A stretch of 64,000 bases of DNA from Pseudoxanthomonas yeongjuensis (GCF_010093345.1 NZ_PDWT01000010.1:21765-85764), one strand, 5' to 3'. Shown: positions 29,039 through 38,148, counted from the stretch's first letter. Made by a program: numbers and translations. The notes: generated from the sequence alone by a model not told the origin.

Positions 29039-29047
29039 TTATCCACA
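29039..29047 (+). promoter_or_regulatory. Consensus DnaA box upstream of dcw
   Basis: TTATCCACA, a perfect match to the strong DnaA-binding 9-mer, in an AT-rich stretch about 70 bases upstream of the dcw -35 box. A 15-base palindrome TCTCAAATTTTGAGA (29061-29075) lies next to it. Only one box is seen, so this is not an origin; a link between DnaA and dcw expression is conjecture. Confidence 0.45.
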
Positions 29048-29152
29048 AGCTGCTGTTTAGTCTCAAATTTTGAGATTTTGCCGTGATTCAGGCCAGTGGA
29101 GAGGGTGTGAATTTTCTGATCTCAATTGCCTGTGAGACTGGGAACAAGTAAT

Positions 29153-29301
29153 GAGGAACGAGAAACGAGAAACGAGAAACGGAGGGAAGCTCTTGATTCT
29201 GGCTACCGGCTACCCCGTCTCACTCCTCACTCCTCACTCCTCACTCCTCACTCACTCCTCGTTCCTCACTCCTCGTTCCTCGTTCCTCGCTCCTCGCCTC
29301 C
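29153..29301. repeat. Heptad repeat arrays in inverted orientation
   Basis: Two 7-base-periodic arrays. 29153-29185 repeats (A/G)AACGAG; 29220-29301 repeats CACTCCT, CGTTCCT and CGCTCCT about eleven times. The two arrays are roughly complementary, so the segment could form a long imperfect hairpin. A related pair lies at 41865-41950. Together with 28982-29152 (AT-rich, no gene) this fills the gap between mraZ and the NRDE gene. Confidence 0.85.
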
Positions 29302-29328
29302 CCCAGCCAGAACGAGCAAAATCCCCCC

Positions 29329-30093
29329 ATGTGCCTGGTCGCCCTAGCCTGGAAAAGCCATCCCCGCTGGCGTCTGCTGCTGGCGGGCAACCGTGACGAG
29401 TTCCATGCGCGCCCGACCGCGCCGCTGGCCCGCTGGCCGGATATCGGGTCGATCCAGGCCGGTCGCGATCTGCAATCCGGCGGCACCTGGGTAGGACTCG
29501 ATGCGCGAGGCCGCTGCGCGGTGGTCACCAACGTGCGCGATCCGCTGGCTCCTCCGTCCTCCGGCCCTTCCCGCGGTCGCCTGCCGGTCGAATTCCTTGG
29601 CGTGACTCTCGCAGCCGACCACCACGCACGCGATCTACTCGCCCCGGCTGGTGATTACGCGCCGTTCAACCTGCTGATGGCGGACGCGGATTCCTGCGAA
29701 TACGTGGGAAACCATCCGCGCCTGGAACACCGCACGATCGCGCCCGGCATCCATGGCATGTCGAACGGCGGCTTCGATGTGCCATGGCCGAAGACACGAC
29801 GCCTATGCGCGGCGATGTCGAAATGGTCGGAGACGGAAGCGACGGATCCGGAACCGTTGTGGCAGGCGCTCGCCGATGGACACGTGGCTACGGACGAAGA
29901 ACTTCCCGATACCGGCGTGGGCATCGAACTGGAGCGCTGGCTCTCGCCTGCCTTCATCCGCGGCCCCGCCTACGGCACCCGCGCCAGCACCCTCATCGCC
30001 ATCGATTACGAAGGCCGCGGATACATCAGCGAACGCCGCTTCGGCCCCGATGGCGTATTCGAAGGCGAAACCACCCTGCGCAACGACGAGTAG
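29329..30093 (+). CDS. NRDE (TANGO2-like) family protein
   Basis: A 254-residue member of the NRDE family, named for the motif seen here as LLLAGNRDEFHARPT near residue 18. It begins MCLVALAW, with the Cys at position 2 typical of the family and reminiscent of Ntn-hydrolase nucleophiles. Eukaryotic TANGO2 members are linked to metabolic and heme-related roles, but the bacterial function is not established. No signal peptide. It stands alone between the dcw promoter region and rnpB. A class-3 REP follows immediately. Confidence 0.88.
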   Translation: MCLVALAWKSHPRWRLLLAGNRDEFHARPTAPLARWPDIGSIQAGRDLQSGGTWVGLDARGRCAVVTNVRDPLAPPSSGPSRGRLPVEFLGVTLAADHHARDLLAPAGDYAPFNLLMADADSCEYVGNHPRLEHRTIAPGIHGMSNGGFDVPWPKTRRLCAAMSKWSETEATDPEPLWQALADGHVATDEELPDTGVGIELERWLSPAFIRGPAYGTRASTLIAIDYEGRGYISERRFGPDGVFEGETTLRNDE

Positions 30094-30098
30094 TCCAT

Positions 30099-30163
30099 GT
30101 GGGAGCGACGCCAGTCGCGATGAAGCGCCATGGAGCCTCATTCGCGACTGACGTCGCTCCCAC
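30099..30163. repeat. Class-3 REP palindrome
   Basis: Inverted repeat with arms GTGGGAGCGACGCCAGTCGC and GCGACTGACGTCGCTCCCAC, loop of about 24 bases, five bases past the NRDE stop codon. The GTGG head places it with RAYT-type REPs, but the arm sequence differs from classes 1 and 2. Confidence 0.88.
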
Positions 30164-30217
30164 AACACCGAAAGTAATCGCTCACACAGTCGTGCAGGAA
30201 TAACGAGCGAAGCCATA

Positions 30218-30238
30218 GCCCCCTTTAGTAAAGGGGGC
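30218..30238. repeat. Palindrome GCCCCCTTTAGTAAAGGGGGC
   Basis: Perfect 9-base stem with a 3-base loop between the NRDE gene and rnpB. A second inverted repeat (AAGTTTGC / GCAAACTT) lies near 30284-30301, and CTTTCATC/GATGAAAG near 30308-30336 could close the 3' side of the rnpB transcript. None has a T tract. Confidence 0.6.
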
Positions 30239-30336
30239 GCCGCGACAGCGGCGGGGAATTGGGGGCACAAGCCTGGGGCCCGAAGTTTGCATCGCAAACT
30301 TTGGGGCTTTCATCGAACGCGAAGCGAAGATGAAAG

Positions 30337-30692
30337 AGGCGGAGCCGGCCGATAAGCCGGGTTCTGTCGTGGACAGTCATTCCTCTAGGCGCAACGTCGC
30401 CGTTACGCTCGAGCAACCTACCCGGACCCGACGCGGGCCGCGTCATGAGGTCCCTATTTGGTCTTGCTCCCGGTGGGGTTTGCCGTGCCGGCCTGTTACC
30501 AGGCTCGCGGTGCGCTCTTACCGCACCATTTCACCCTTGCCACGCATTCCGGAGAACCGTTCGGCGGTATCTTTCTGTTGCACTTTCCGTCGGCTCGCGC
30601 CGCCCAGGCGTTACCTGGCACCGTGCCCTGTGGAGCCCGGACTTTCCTCGGCACCCTTGCGGGTGACGCGACTGCCTGGCCGACTCCGCCAT
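30337..30692 (-). ncRNA. rnpB: RNase P RNA, bacterial type A
   Basis: Catalytic RNA that trims the 5' ends of tRNA precursors. Read on the minus strand it starts GGCGGAGTCGGCCAGGCAGT and has the universally conserved GAGGAAAGTCCGGGCTCC (near 30637-30654), and ends with ACAGAACCCGGCTTATCGGC and GGCTCCGCC, which pairs with the 5' end to form helix P1. The central region carries the expected GGTGAAATGGTGCGGTAAGAG and GGGCAAGACC-type helices. Exact ends are uncertain by a few bases. Open frames crossing it are not genes. Confidence 0.95.
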
Positions 30693-30717
30693 GCGCATTG
30701 TCGCACGCATGCGCTGA

Positions 30718-31935
30718 CTAGCCCGGAAACCATGCCGACACCGCACCGCCCACGCCAAGCACCAGCACCACCAGCCACGCGGGCATTTTCGCCCACATCA
30801 GTGCCGCCACACCCGCAGCTACCCATGCCGCGTCGCGCCAGCCGCGCACCGCCGTGGGCCACAGCGGATCGTAGAGCGCGGCCAGCAGTAACCCGACCAC
30901 CGCCGCATTGACCCCGGCCAACGCAGCCAGCACCCGACGCTGCCTGCGCAGTCGCGACCAGAACGGCAGCACGCCCAGGACCAGCAGCAGCGAAGGCAGG
31001 AAAATCGCGCACAGGCACAGCATTCCACCGGCCCAGCCCCCCGGTCCCGTCGACATCGCCGTACCCAGGAAAGCGGAGAAGGTGAACAAGGGCCCCGGCA
31101 TCGCCTGGGCCGCGCCATAGCCGGAAAGGAATTCATCCGCGCCGATCCAACCCGGCGCCACCACCTCCGCCTGCAGCAAGGGCAGCACCACGTGACCGCC
31201 ACCGAAGACCAGCGAACCGCTGCGATAGAAGGCGTCGACCACCTGCAGGCTCGATGACGAAGACTGCTGCGCCAGCAGCGGCAACAGGAACAGAAGCACA
31301 AGGAACAGCGCCAGCATGATCGACCCGGACCGCATGGATAGTGGGACTGCCAGGCCTTCGCCCATCGTTGTCGCAGCGATTCGACGCAGCGCCAGCCCGA
31401 CCACGGCACCCAATCCAATCACCGCCACCTGCATCCAGGCCTGCGGCCACCACAGCACGAGCAGCGCGGATGCCGCCGCCAGCAGCACGCGCGTCGAGTC
31501 GGTACAGAATGCGCGCGCCATGCCCCACACCGCCTGCGCTACCACAGCGACCGCCACCAGTTTCAAGCCTTGCAATGCCTCGGCAGAAAGCATGGCGCCC
31601 CAACGCGTCAGTCCGAATGCGAACAGGATCATGGCCAACGCCGAAGGCAGGGTAAACCCACACCAGGCCGCGAGCGCGCCGCGCAGGCCCGCGCGCGACA
31701 GGCCGACCGCCATGCCGACCTGGCTGCTGGCCGGCCCCGGCAGGAACTGGCACAACGCGATCAGTTCGGCGTACTGGTTTTCGGAAAGCCAGCGGCGGCG
31801 TGCCACGAACTCATCGCGGAAATAAGCCAGATGGGCGATGGGACCGCCGAACGAAGTCAGGCCCAGACGCAGGAATACGCGGAACACGACCCAGGCGCTG
31901 GCGTCCGCAGACCTGTCGGCCGCCGATCCCCGCAT
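30718..31935 (-). CDS. chrA: Chromate transporter ChrA family, two-domain
   Basis: A CHR-superfamily membrane transporter of 405 residues, the long form with two homologous halves. Each half starts with a glycine-rich helix (LTSFGGPIAHL near residue 26 and LVFGGGHVVLP near 240) and has a PGP motif (QFLPGPASSQ near 63 and QAMPGPLFTF near 275). About ten to twelve hydrophobic helices. Characterised members export chromate by proton antiport; the actual substrate here is unproven. It lies 5 bases after rsmI in the same direction, so it is probably cotranscribed. Confidence 0.9.
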   Translation of the reverse strand: MRGSAADRSADASAWVVFRVFLRLGLTSFGGPIAHLAYFRDEFVARRRWLSENQYAELIALCQFLPGPASSQVGMAVGLSRAGLRGALAAWCGFTLPSALAMILFAFGLTRWGAMLSAEALQGLKLVAVAVVAQAVWGMARAFCTDSTRVLLAAASALLVLWWPQAWMQVAVIGLGAVVGLALRRIAATTMGEGLAVPLSMRSGSIMLALFLVLLFLLPLLAQQSSSSSLQVVDAFYRSGSLVFGGGHVVLPLLQAEVVAPGWIGADEFLSGYGAAQAMPGPLFTFSAFLGTAMSTGPGGWAGGMLCLCAIFLPSLLLVLGVLPFWSRLRRQRRVLAALAGVNAAVVGLLLAALYDPLWPTAVRGWRDAAWVAAGVAALMWAKMPAWLVVLVLGVGGAVSAWFPG

Positions 31936-31940
31936 CGGAC

Positions 31941-32774
31941 TCAGGCCGCCGATCCGTTCTGCCCGTAAAGGGCCTTTCGCGGCGCCCCGCTGATCTCCGC
32001 TGCCAGCTTCGCCGCCGTCGATGGCGGCAAATATTCGCTGAGTTTGGCGTACAGCCGTTGGCCTTCGATCAACTGCGCTTCCGCATCGTCGCCCACGCCC
32101 TGGACCATGACCACGAACTCGCCCTTGCGCTGGTTGTCGTCGGCCTCAACCTGCGCATGCAGTCCGGCAAGGGTGCCGTCCAGCACCGTTTCGAACATCT
32201 TGGTCAGTTCGCGCGCGATCACCGCGGCGCGGTCGTCGCCGAACACGAGGCGCATGTCGGCCAGCGATTCGGCGATGCGGTGCGAGGATTCGTAGAACAC
32301 CAGGGTCCGGGTTTCGCTGGCGAGACGGCCCAGGCGCTCGCGGCGGGCGGACGACTTGGCCGGCAGGAAACCTTCGAACACGAAACGGTCGCTGGGCAGG
32401 CCGGCCACGCTCAACGCGGCGATCGCGGCGCAGGCGCCGGGAATCGGGCTGACCCGCAGTCCGGCCGCACGCGCGGCGCGGACCACGCGGAAACCCGGAT
32501 CGCTGACCAGCGGCGTGCCCGCATCGCTGACCAGAGCCAGCGAATCGCCGCCGGCGATGCGCTCGACGATGCGCTCGGACATCGCTTCCTCGTTGTGCTC
32601 ATGCAAGGCCAGCAAGGGGCGATCGATGCCGAAATGGGAAAGCAGCTGGCGGGTGTGGCGGGTGTCCTCGGCGCAGATCGCGGCGACGGCTTTCAGGGTC
32701 TCCTGCGCACGTGGCGACAGGTCGGCCAGGTTGCCGATCGGCGTGGCGATGATGAACAGTGTTCCAGCGGGCAT
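31941..32774 (-). CDS. rsmI: 16S rRNA (cytidine1402-2'-O)-methyltransferase RsmI
   Basis: Tetrapyrrole-methylase-fold enzyme of 277 residues that 2'-O-methylates C1402 of 16S rRNA, partner of RsmH. Starts GTLFIIATPIGNLADLS; EDTRHTRQLLSHFGI near residue 36; signature LALVSDAGTPLVSDPG near 78; IPGACAAIAALSVAGL near 110. It is divergent from the LpoA-like lipoprotein gene, with 96 bases between starts, the same arrangement as rsmI-lpoA-yraN in E. coli. Confidence 0.96.
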   Translation of the reverse strand: MPAGTLFIIATPIGNLADLSPRAQETLKAVAAICAEDTRHTRQLLSHFGIDRPLLALHEHNEEAMSERIVERIAGGDSLALVSDAGTPLVSDPGFRVVRAARAAGLRVSPIPGACAAIAALSVAGLPSDRFVFEGFLPAKSSARRERLGRLASETRTLVFYESSHRIAESLADMRLVFGDDRAAVIARELTKMFETVLDGTLAGLHAQVEADDNQRKGEFVVMVQGVGDDAEAQLIEGQRLYAKLSEYLPPSTAAKLAAEISGAPRKALYGQNGSAA

Positions 32775-32870
32775 GAGCGGATGTTCCTGGAGGCGGTGGG
32801 CTGAACGCAGTCCTGCGCCGCCGAAGGTACAATCCTAGCCGGTTCCCCCGCACCACCGCCGAGTACCCCC

Positions 32871-34250
32871 ATGGATAAGCGATTCGGAAGGATCTTTCCT
32901 TTGTTGTTGCTGGTGACGCTGTTCGCCGGCTGCGCCACCACCCAGGTCAGTGGACCGGCCACGAGCAAGGCCAGCAGCGGTGCGCTGGCCAACGCGGCCG
33001 CGCTGGCACGCAACGATGCCACGCTGACCGGCCAGGCGAAGATCGACAATGCACGCGAGATCGAGCGCCTGCTGGCCGGCATCGACAATGCGACGCTGGC
33101 GCGCGACGCCGCGGCGCTACCGGTCGGCGATCCGCTTTACGCCTTCGCGGGGCGCGCCTTGTTGAATCGCGGCCTGCCGCTGCCGCGCCCGTTCGACCGT
33201 GGCGTGCAATGGCGTTTCGACCTGAACAACCGGCCCGCCGCCGAGCGCGACGGCTATCGTCCTCCGGTCAAACTCGCGGTGCTGCTGCCATTGTCGGGAC
33301 AACTGGCCACGGCCTCGGCGCCCGTCCGCGATGGCCTGCTGGCCGGTTATTACGGCGAAACCCGGCGTCGCCCGGAAATCAATTTCTTCGACACGGCGGG
33401 AACCCCGGCCGGAGCCGTCAACGCTTATGCGAAGGCAGTCGCCGCGGGCGCCGACTTCATCCTCGGCCCGCTCGGCCGCGATGAAGTCACCGCCGTGTTC
33501 CGCGACTCCGGCCTGGCGGTGCCGGTCCTCGCCCTCAATCGTGGTGCGGCTGCCCCGCCGGCCGGCAACGCCGGATTTTCACTGGCTCCCGAAGACGACG
33601 GCATCATCGCGGCCGAATACCTGCTCAGTCGCGAACACCGCAAGGCGCTGGTGATCGGCGGCAACGACGACAACGGCCGGCGCGCCGCGAATTCCTTCCG
33701 CGAGCGCTTCACCGAACGCGGCGGCAGCGTGACCGACACGCTGAGCGTGGCCGAAACACCGGGCGATATTTCCGCCAATCTCGCCGCCGCCGCACAGCAT
33801 GGCGTGGACGCCGTGTTCCTTGCGGTCAGGGGCGGCACGGCGCGTGCCATCGCTCCGCAACTGGCGCTCGCCGGCCTCGCCGGCAAGAGCCGGGTCGGCA
33901 CGTCGCAGCTGATTTCCGGTACCGGCAAACCGGAACAGGACAGCGCGCTGGATGGCATCGTCTACCCCGCCGAAGTGTGGACCGCGCGCGGCCTCGCCGG
34001 CCTGCCGGCAGCGAGTGTCGCGGGCGCGAACCTGCCGACCGCACGCGGACCGGCGGCACGGCTGTTCGCCTTCGGCTACGACGCATGGATGCTGACCGCC
34101 TACCTGGAGAAACTGGCGACCGGCAACAATGTGCAGCTGAAAGGCGCGACCGGCGAACTGAGCCTGGATGGTTTCGGCAACGTGATGCGCACGCCGGCCT
34201 GGTCCACTTTCAACGACGGGCGCGCGGTTCCGGTCTCCGGCGGCGGTTGA
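32871..34250 (+). CDS. LpoA-like penicillin-binding protein activator lipoprotein
   Basis: Outer-membrane lipoprotein of 459 residues. Signal peptide with lipobox LFAGC (mature Cys near residue 20). The C-terminal domain is a type I periplasmic-binding fold starting [29 protein letters not shown] near residue 132, the domain that in E. coli LpoA activates PBP1A. The N-terminal domain is shorter than in E. coli (about 100 residues), so it may not reach across the periplasm in the same way. It sits between rsmI (divergent) and a YraN gene 7 bases downstream, the conserved neighbourhood. Confidence 0.88.
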   Translation: MDKRFGRIFPLLLLVTLFAGCATTQVSGPATSKASSGALANAAALARNDATLTGQAKIDNAREIERLLAGIDNATLARDAAALPVGDPLYAFAGRALLNRGLPLPRPFDRGVQWRFDLNNRPAAERDGYRPPVKLAVLLPLSGQLATASAPVRDGLLAGYYGETRRRPEINFFDTAGTPAGAVNAYAKAVAAGADFILGPLGRDEVTAVFRDSGLAVPVLALNRGAAAPPAGNAGFSLAPEDDGIIAAEYLLSREHRKALVIGGNDDNGRRAANSFRERFTERGGSVTDTLSVAETPGDISANLAAAAQHGVDAVFLAVRGGTARAIAPQLALAGLAGKSRVGTSQLISGTGKPEQDSALDGIVYPAEVWTARGLAGLPAASVAGANLPTARGPAARLFAFGYDAWMLTAYLEKLATGNNVQLKGATGELSLDGFGNVMRTPAWSTFNDGRAVPVSGGG

Positions 34251-34257
34251 ACGCGGC

Positions 34258-34644
34258 GTGATCGATCGCAAGGCGCGGGGCGACCGCGCCGAAGCCGCGG
34301 CACGCGACCATCTGCTGCGTGCCGGCCTGCGCGAAGTGGCGGCGAACGCGAATTATCGTGGCGGCGAACTCGACCTGGTGATGCTGGACCCCAGCGGCCA
34401 TGAGGGCGGCATGCTGGTGTTCGTGGAAGTGCGCTACCGGCAATCGCGCGCCTTCGGCGGCGGCGCGGCCTCGGTGGACATCGGCAAGCGCCGCAAGCTG
34501 GTGCATGCGGCGCAACTCTTCCTCGGCGAACATCGCCGCTATGCGCAGATGCCGTGTCGTTTCGATGTGGTCGAAGCGGATGGCGATCCGGAGACACCCA
34601 GGATCACGTGGTTGCGGGATGCGTTCCGGGCCGACGATATCTAG
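34258..34644 (+). CDS. YraN family (UPF0102) endonuclease-like protein
   Basis: A 128-residue UPF0102 protein with a Holliday-junction-resolvase-like restriction fold. The family core is visible: [17 protein letters not shown] near residue 8, then [13 protein letters not shown] and [11 protein letters not shown], which carry the E..D..ExK-like metal site (the final lysine is replaced by Arg here, as in many members). Starts with GTG 34258, seven bases after the lipoprotein stop, so it is translationally linked to it. Function of the family is not established. Confidence 0.88.
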   Translation: MIDRKARGDRAEAAARDHLLRAGLREVAANANYRGGELDLVMLDPSGHEGGMLVFVEVRYRQSRAFGGGAASVDIGKRRKLVHAAQLFLGEHRRYAQMPCRFDVVEADGDPETPRITWLRDAFRADDI

Positions 34645-34666
34645 ATCCCCCGCACGGAACCGCCTT

Positions 34667-34747
34667 GTAGGAGCGCCCCTTGGGCGCGATGCTCTTGGGT
34701 CTTCGGCGATCTGGTCGAAGAGCATCGCGCCCAAGGGGCGCTCCTAC
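34667..34747. repeat. REP pair between the YraN and thiL genes
   Basis: Inverted GTAG-headed pair placed between two convergent genes. Its right-hand GTAG, read on the minus strand, supplies the thiL stop codon at 34744-34746. Confidence 0.92.
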
Positions 34748-35697
34748 GGGAAGTGCTGGTAGCCGGATTGCACGGGCTGCCATTCCCCACCCTTCGCATC
34801 GAATCCCTTCACGCCCTGCCCCGCGACGATGCGCCCGATCCGCGTTGCGGGAACCTCAGCGAAATCCAGGGCCTGCATCACCAGTTCGCGATTGCGCGGC
34901 GAGGCGCTGAAACACAACTCGTAATCGTCGCCACCACTGGCTTGCCAGCGCCAGTACTGCGCAGGATCGAGTGCTGCGAGCGCGTCGGAACCAGGCAGGC
35001 TCGTCAAGTTTATTTCCGCGCCGACGCCGCTGCGTTCGCAGACATGGGCCAGGTCGGCGAGCAGTCCGTCGGACAGATCGATGCAGCTATGCGCCAGCCC
35101 CGACAACCGCCGTCCAGCGGCGACGCGCGGCGTGGGGCGATCGAGGCGCTTGCGCAGAAACGGCGAAGGCTCGCGCCCGGCCAGCAAAACTTCCAGCGCC
35201 GCCGCTGCATCGCCCAGCGTTCCGGTCACCCAGACGTCGTCGCCGACGCGCGCGCCGTCACGACGCAAGGCGCTACCGGTTTCGAGCAGGCCCATCGCGG
35301 TGACCGAGATCGACAACGGCCCGCGCGTGGTGTCGCCACCGACCAGCGCGAGCGCATGCTGGTCGGCCAGTTCGAGGAATCCGTCGAGGAAGGCGTCGAC
35401 CCAGCTTGCATCGGCTTCCGGCATCGACAGCGACAGCGTGCACCAGGCGGGCATGGCGCCCATCGCGGCGAGATCCGAAAGGTTCACCGCCAGCGATTTC
35501 CAGCCGATATCCGCAGGCGCGGTGGCTTCCGGGAAATGGACGCCGGCATTGAGCGTGTCTGCAGTCACTACCAATTGCATGCCAGGCGGCACCTGCAGCA
35601 GCGCGGCGTCATCGCCGATACCGAGCACGACGTCGTCGCGTTCGCGGACGCGCGTGCGGATGCGGTCGATCAGATCGAATTCAGCGGCGCTCATCAT
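34744..35697 (-). CDS. thiL: Thiamine-monophosphate kinase
   Basis: ATP-dependent kinase of 317 residues making thiamine pyrophosphate. Family features: EFDLIDRIR at the start, GIGDDAALLQVPPGMQLVVTADTL near residue 26, NLSDLAAMGA near 72, GGDTTRGPLSISVTAMG near 120 and CIDLSDGLLADLAHV near 207; ASGGDDYELCFSA near 258. Two adjacent ATG codons open the gene; the first is given. The last codons run straight into a REP, whose GTAG forms the TAG stop. Last gene of the rib-nusB-thiL block. Confidence 0.94.
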   Translation of the reverse strand: MMSAAEFDLIDRIRTRVRERDDVVLGIGDDAALLQVPPGMQLVVTADTLNAGVHFPEATAPADIGWKSLAVNLSDLAAMGAMPAWCTLSLSMPEADASWVDAFLDGFLELADQHALALVGGDTTRGPLSISVTAMGLLETGSALRRDGARVGDDVWVTGTLGDAAAALEVLLAGREPSPFLRKRLDRPTPRVAAGRRLSGLAHSCIDLSDGLLADLAHVCERSGVGAEINLTSLPGSDALAALDPAQYWRWQASGGDDYELCFSASPRNRELVMQALDFAEVPATRIGRIVAGQGVKGFDAKGGEWQPVQSGYQHFP

Positions 35698-35724
35698 CGA
35701 CCCAGCATACTGTGGGAGTGACCT

Positions 35725-35818
35725 GTGGGAGCGGCGTAAGCCGCGCAACGGGAACCCATGGCTGCCATGTGAATCGCAAGTCCAGGATTGTCGCCTTCGC
35801 GGCTTACGCCGCTCCCAC
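35725..35818. repeat. Class-4 REP palindrome
   Basis: Arms GTGGGAGCGGCGTAAGCCGC and GCGGCTTACGCCGCTCCCAC around a loop of about 54 bases, in the nusB-thiL gap. Shortened extra copies of the head (GTGGGAG near 35712 and CTCCCAC near 35825) lie just outside on both sides, suggesting nested or repeated insertion. Confidence 0.87.
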
Positions 35819-35839
35819 GAACTGCTCCCACCTGCCGCT

Positions 35840-36310
35840 TCATTTGACGGCGTTGAATTCCGCCGGGCGCCAGTCGGCCGCGGCCCTGTCCAGCACGCCA
35901 TTGACGTAGGTGTGGCCGTGCTCGGAGCCGAAGCGCTTGGCGATCTCGATCGCCTCGTTCAACACCACACGGTACGGGACGTCGAGGCGGTGGATCAACT
36001 CGTAGGCCGACAGACGCAGGACCGCGCGCTCGATCGGATCGACTTCCTCGACCGGGCGGTCGAGATAATCCACCAGGGCCCCGTCCAGGCTGGCGCGGTG
36101 CTTGACCACGCCGCGGACCAGGTCGTCAAAATACTCAAGGTCGGCGATCTCGTGCGCCTGCTCGTGGGCGAACTGGGCGATGACCTGTTCCACCAGGCCG
36201 CCCGACATCTGCCATGCATATACCGCCTGCAGCGCGCGACGGCGCGCGCGCGCGCGGGTGACCGGGTCTACGCCGTCGCGGCGGCCGTCCTTGCGGGGAT
36301 GGCGGTTCAT
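35840..36310 (-). CDS. nusB: Transcription antitermination protein NusB
   Basis: All-helical RNA-binding protein of 156 residues that forms the boxA complex with NusE (S10) for rRNA antitermination. The motif [16 protein letters not shown] is near residue 22, and the C-terminal [12 protein letters not shown]...[27 protein letters not shown] is diagnostic. The Arg-rich N-terminus is encoded by a 15-base alternating GC run (36242-36256). ATG 36310 overlaps the ribH stop (ATGA). Confidence 0.95.
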   Translation of the reverse strand: MNRHPRKDGRRDGVDPVTRARARRRALQAVYAWQMSGGLVEQVIAQFAHEQAHEIADLEYFDDLVRGVVKHRASLDGALVDYLDRPVEEVDPIERAVLRLSAYELIHRLDVPYRVVLNEAIEIAKRFGSEHGHTYVNGVLDRAAADWRPAEFNAVK

Positions 36311-36774
36311 GGCAATTGCTCCAGCAGTTGCGCCATCTCGATGGCGGCCAGCGCGGCTTCCTCGCCCTTGTTGCCGTGGCTGCCGCCGGCGCGCACTTCC
36401 GCGTCCTCGATGCGTTCGACCGCGAGCACGCCGTTCATCACCGGGATGCCGAAATCCAGCGCCACCCGCATCAAGCCCTCGGCGCAACGGTCGGCCACAT
36501 GTTCGTAATGGCGGGTGTCGCCGCGGATCACGCAACCCAGGGCGATGATCGCCGCATGCTGGCTGCCGGCGGCGATACGCGCGGCGGCCACCGGGATTTC
36601 CCAGGCGCCGGGCACGCGGATCACATCGACCGCGCCATCGCTTACGCCATTGGCCGACAGGCTCTGCCGCGCACCGGTCACCAGCGCATCGGTAATGCGC
36701 GGATTCCAGCGGCTGGCGATGATCGCGAAACGTGCGGCTTCGTGGGCGCGCAGATCGCCTTCGTAATGGGGCAT
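36307..36774 (-). CDS. ribH: 6,7-dimethyl-8-ribityllumazine synthase
   Basis: Penultimate enzyme of riboflavin synthesis, condensing the ribityl uracil with dihydroxybutanone phosphate. 155 residues. Phosphate/substrate motifs: [18 protein letters not shown] near residue 15, [11 protein letters not shown] near 55, [17 protein letters not shown] near 80. The catalytic His is in RHYEHV. It is coupled to nusB by a 4-base overlap. A class-2 REP lies between it and ribBA. Confidence 0.96.
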   Translation of the reverse strand: MPHYEGDLRAHEAARFAIIASRWNPRITDALVTGARQSLSANGVSDGAVDVIRVPGAWEIPVAAARIAAGSQHAAIIALGCVIRGDTRHYEHVADRCAEGLMRVALDFGIPVMNGVLAVERIEDAEVRAGGSHGNKGEEAALAAIEMAQLLEQLP

Positions 36775-36829
36775 GGGGGACGGATACCGGATGGGTCGGG
36801 AAGTTTAACAGCAGCGCGGAAACCGGGAC

Positions 36830-36895
36830 GTGGGAGGGGCTTCAGCCCCGACGCTTTCATCCGGCGAAAGCTGTCGGGGCTGAAGCCCCTCCTAC
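36830..36895. repeat. Class-2 REP palindrome between ribBA and ribH
   Basis: 66-base inverted repeat with GTGGGAGGGGCTTCAGCCCC at the left and GGGGCTGAAGCCCCTCCTAC at the right. Same family as the copy embedded in murF. One head is GTGG, the other (minus strand) GTAG. Confidence 0.92.
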
Positions 36896-36906
36896 AGGAA
36901 CCCGGA

Positions 36907-38007
36907 CTAGTGGACGTATTCCACGACATCCAGCCCATAACCGGCCAGACCTACCTGCCGGCGCGGCGTGCCCAGCACGCGCAGCTTGCCGAGACCCAGA
37001 TCGGCGAGGATCTGCGCGCCAGCGCCGTTGCGGCGCCATTCGGCGAGGGCGCCGCCCGCGGGCGCCTCCGGGTCGCGCCCCGGTTCGGAACGGATCCGTT
37101 CGAGCATGGCCTCGGGCGTGACCGGCTCGCCCAGCAATACCAGTGCGCCACGGCCTTCACGAGCGATCGTGGCCAGCACTTCGCCTACCGCCGGACCGAA
37201 ATCAGTACGCCGCCAATGCAGCGCATCGGCCAACGGGTTCTGCATGTGCACGCGCACCAGGGTCGGCGCCTGAGCATCGGCTTCGCCGCGCAACAGCGCG
37301 AAATGCAGGCCGTGGCTGAGGCGATCGCGGTAGGTGTGCAGGCGGAACGGGCCGTGTTCGGTATCGATCTCGCGCACGTCCACGCGTTCGACGGTGTGCT
37401 CGGTGCTCAGGCGATAACGGATCAGTTCCTCGATGGAGCCGATCTTCAACCCATGCGCGCGCGCGAATTCCTCCAGTTGCGGGCGCCGGGCCATGCTGCC
37501 GTCGGCATTGAGGATCTCGACCAGCACGCCGGCCGGCTCCAGGCCCGCGAGCAACGCCAAGTCCGTGGCCGCCTCGGTGTGGCCCGAGCGATTGAGTACG
37601 CCACCGGGCTGGGAAGTGAGCGGGAAGATATGCCCAGGCTGCGACAGGTCCTGCGGCTTCACGTCGGGGCGCACCGCGGTGCGGATGGTATGGGCGCGGT
37701 CATAGGCGGAGATGCCGGTGGTCACGCCTTCGGCCGCCTCGATGCTGACGGTGAAGTTGGTGTGGTGCTGCGAGGTGTTGTCCTGGACCATCGGCGGCAG
37801 GCCGAGCTGGCGGCAGCGCTCGCGGGTCAGCGACAGGCAGACCAGGCCGCGGGCGTGGGTGACCATGAAGTTGATGTCCGAAGGCTTGACCAGTTCGGCG
37901 GCCATGATCAGGTCGCCTTCGTTCTCGCGGTCCTCGTCGTCGACGATCACGACCATGCGGCCGTTGCGGATTTCTTCGAGCAGTTCGGGGATGGGGGCGA
38001 AGGACAT
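36907..38007 (-). CDS. ribBA: RibBA-type protein: DHBP synthase with degenerate RibA domain
   Basis: 366 residues. The N-terminal half (1-205) is 3,4-dihydroxy-2-butanone-4-phosphate synthase: [16 protein letters not shown] near residue 23, the catalytic Cys region GLVCLSLT near 54, and [16 protein letters not shown] near 140. The C-terminal half aligns with GTP cyclohydrolase II but the zinc site is lost: where the active enzyme has VRVHSECLTGD...CDC, this one reads [15 protein letters not shown] with no cysteines. It is therefore predicted to make only the C4 precursor; a separate RibA should exist elsewhere. Part of the FMN-riboswitch-controlled block. Confidence 0.93.
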   Translation of the reverse strand: MSFAPIPELLEEIRNGRMVVIVDDEDRENEGDLIMAAELVKPSDINFMVTHARGLVCLSLTRERCRQLGLPPMVQDNTSQHHTNFTVSIEAAEGVTTGISAYDRAHTIRTAVRPDVKPQDLSQPGHIFPLTSQPGGVLNRSGHTEAATDLALLAGLEPAGVLVEILNADGSMARRPQLEEFARAHGLKIGSIEELIRYRLSTEHTVERVDVREIDTEHGPFRLHTYRDRLSHGLHFALLRGEADAQAPTLVRVHMQNPLADALHWRRTDFGPAVGEVLATIAREGRGALVLLGEPVTPEAMLERIRSEPGRDPEAPAGGALAEWRRNGAGAQILADLGLGKLRVLGTPRRQVGLAGYGLDVVEYVH

Positions 38008-38039
38008 CAGATCAGTACTCGGAAAGCAGGAAAGAATCC

Positions 38040-38135
38040 GTCATCCCGGCGCAAGCCGGGATCCACTTTGCTCTTCGATCGGAAACTCGGAGCGACAACA
38101 AGATCAAGATGGATCCCAGCTTGCGCTGGGATGAC
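38040..38135. repeat. Inverted pair of GTCATCCCGG palindromes
   Basis: GTCATCCCGGCGCAAGCCGG at the left and CCAGCTTGCGCTGGGATGAC at the right, each with its own inner palindrome, separated by about 45 bases. This family (without a GTRG head) is the one that flanks the GIY-YIG gene at 57388-57779. It lies in the ribE-ribBA gap. Confidence 0.88.
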
Positions 38136-38148
38136 GGCAAAAAAAGGT

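Noticed and set aside
28982..29152. Replication origin
   Set aside because: Only a single DnaA box and no dnaA/dnaN or gidA neighbours; dcw context argues against it.
29126..29531. Small frames over the heptad repeats
   Set aside because: Low-complexity peptides produced by 7-base periodicity; the NRDE gene start at 29329 explains the downstream part.
30330..31018. Coding frames across 30337-30692
   Set aside because: The region has the conserved sequence blocks of RNase P RNA; the frames are accidental.
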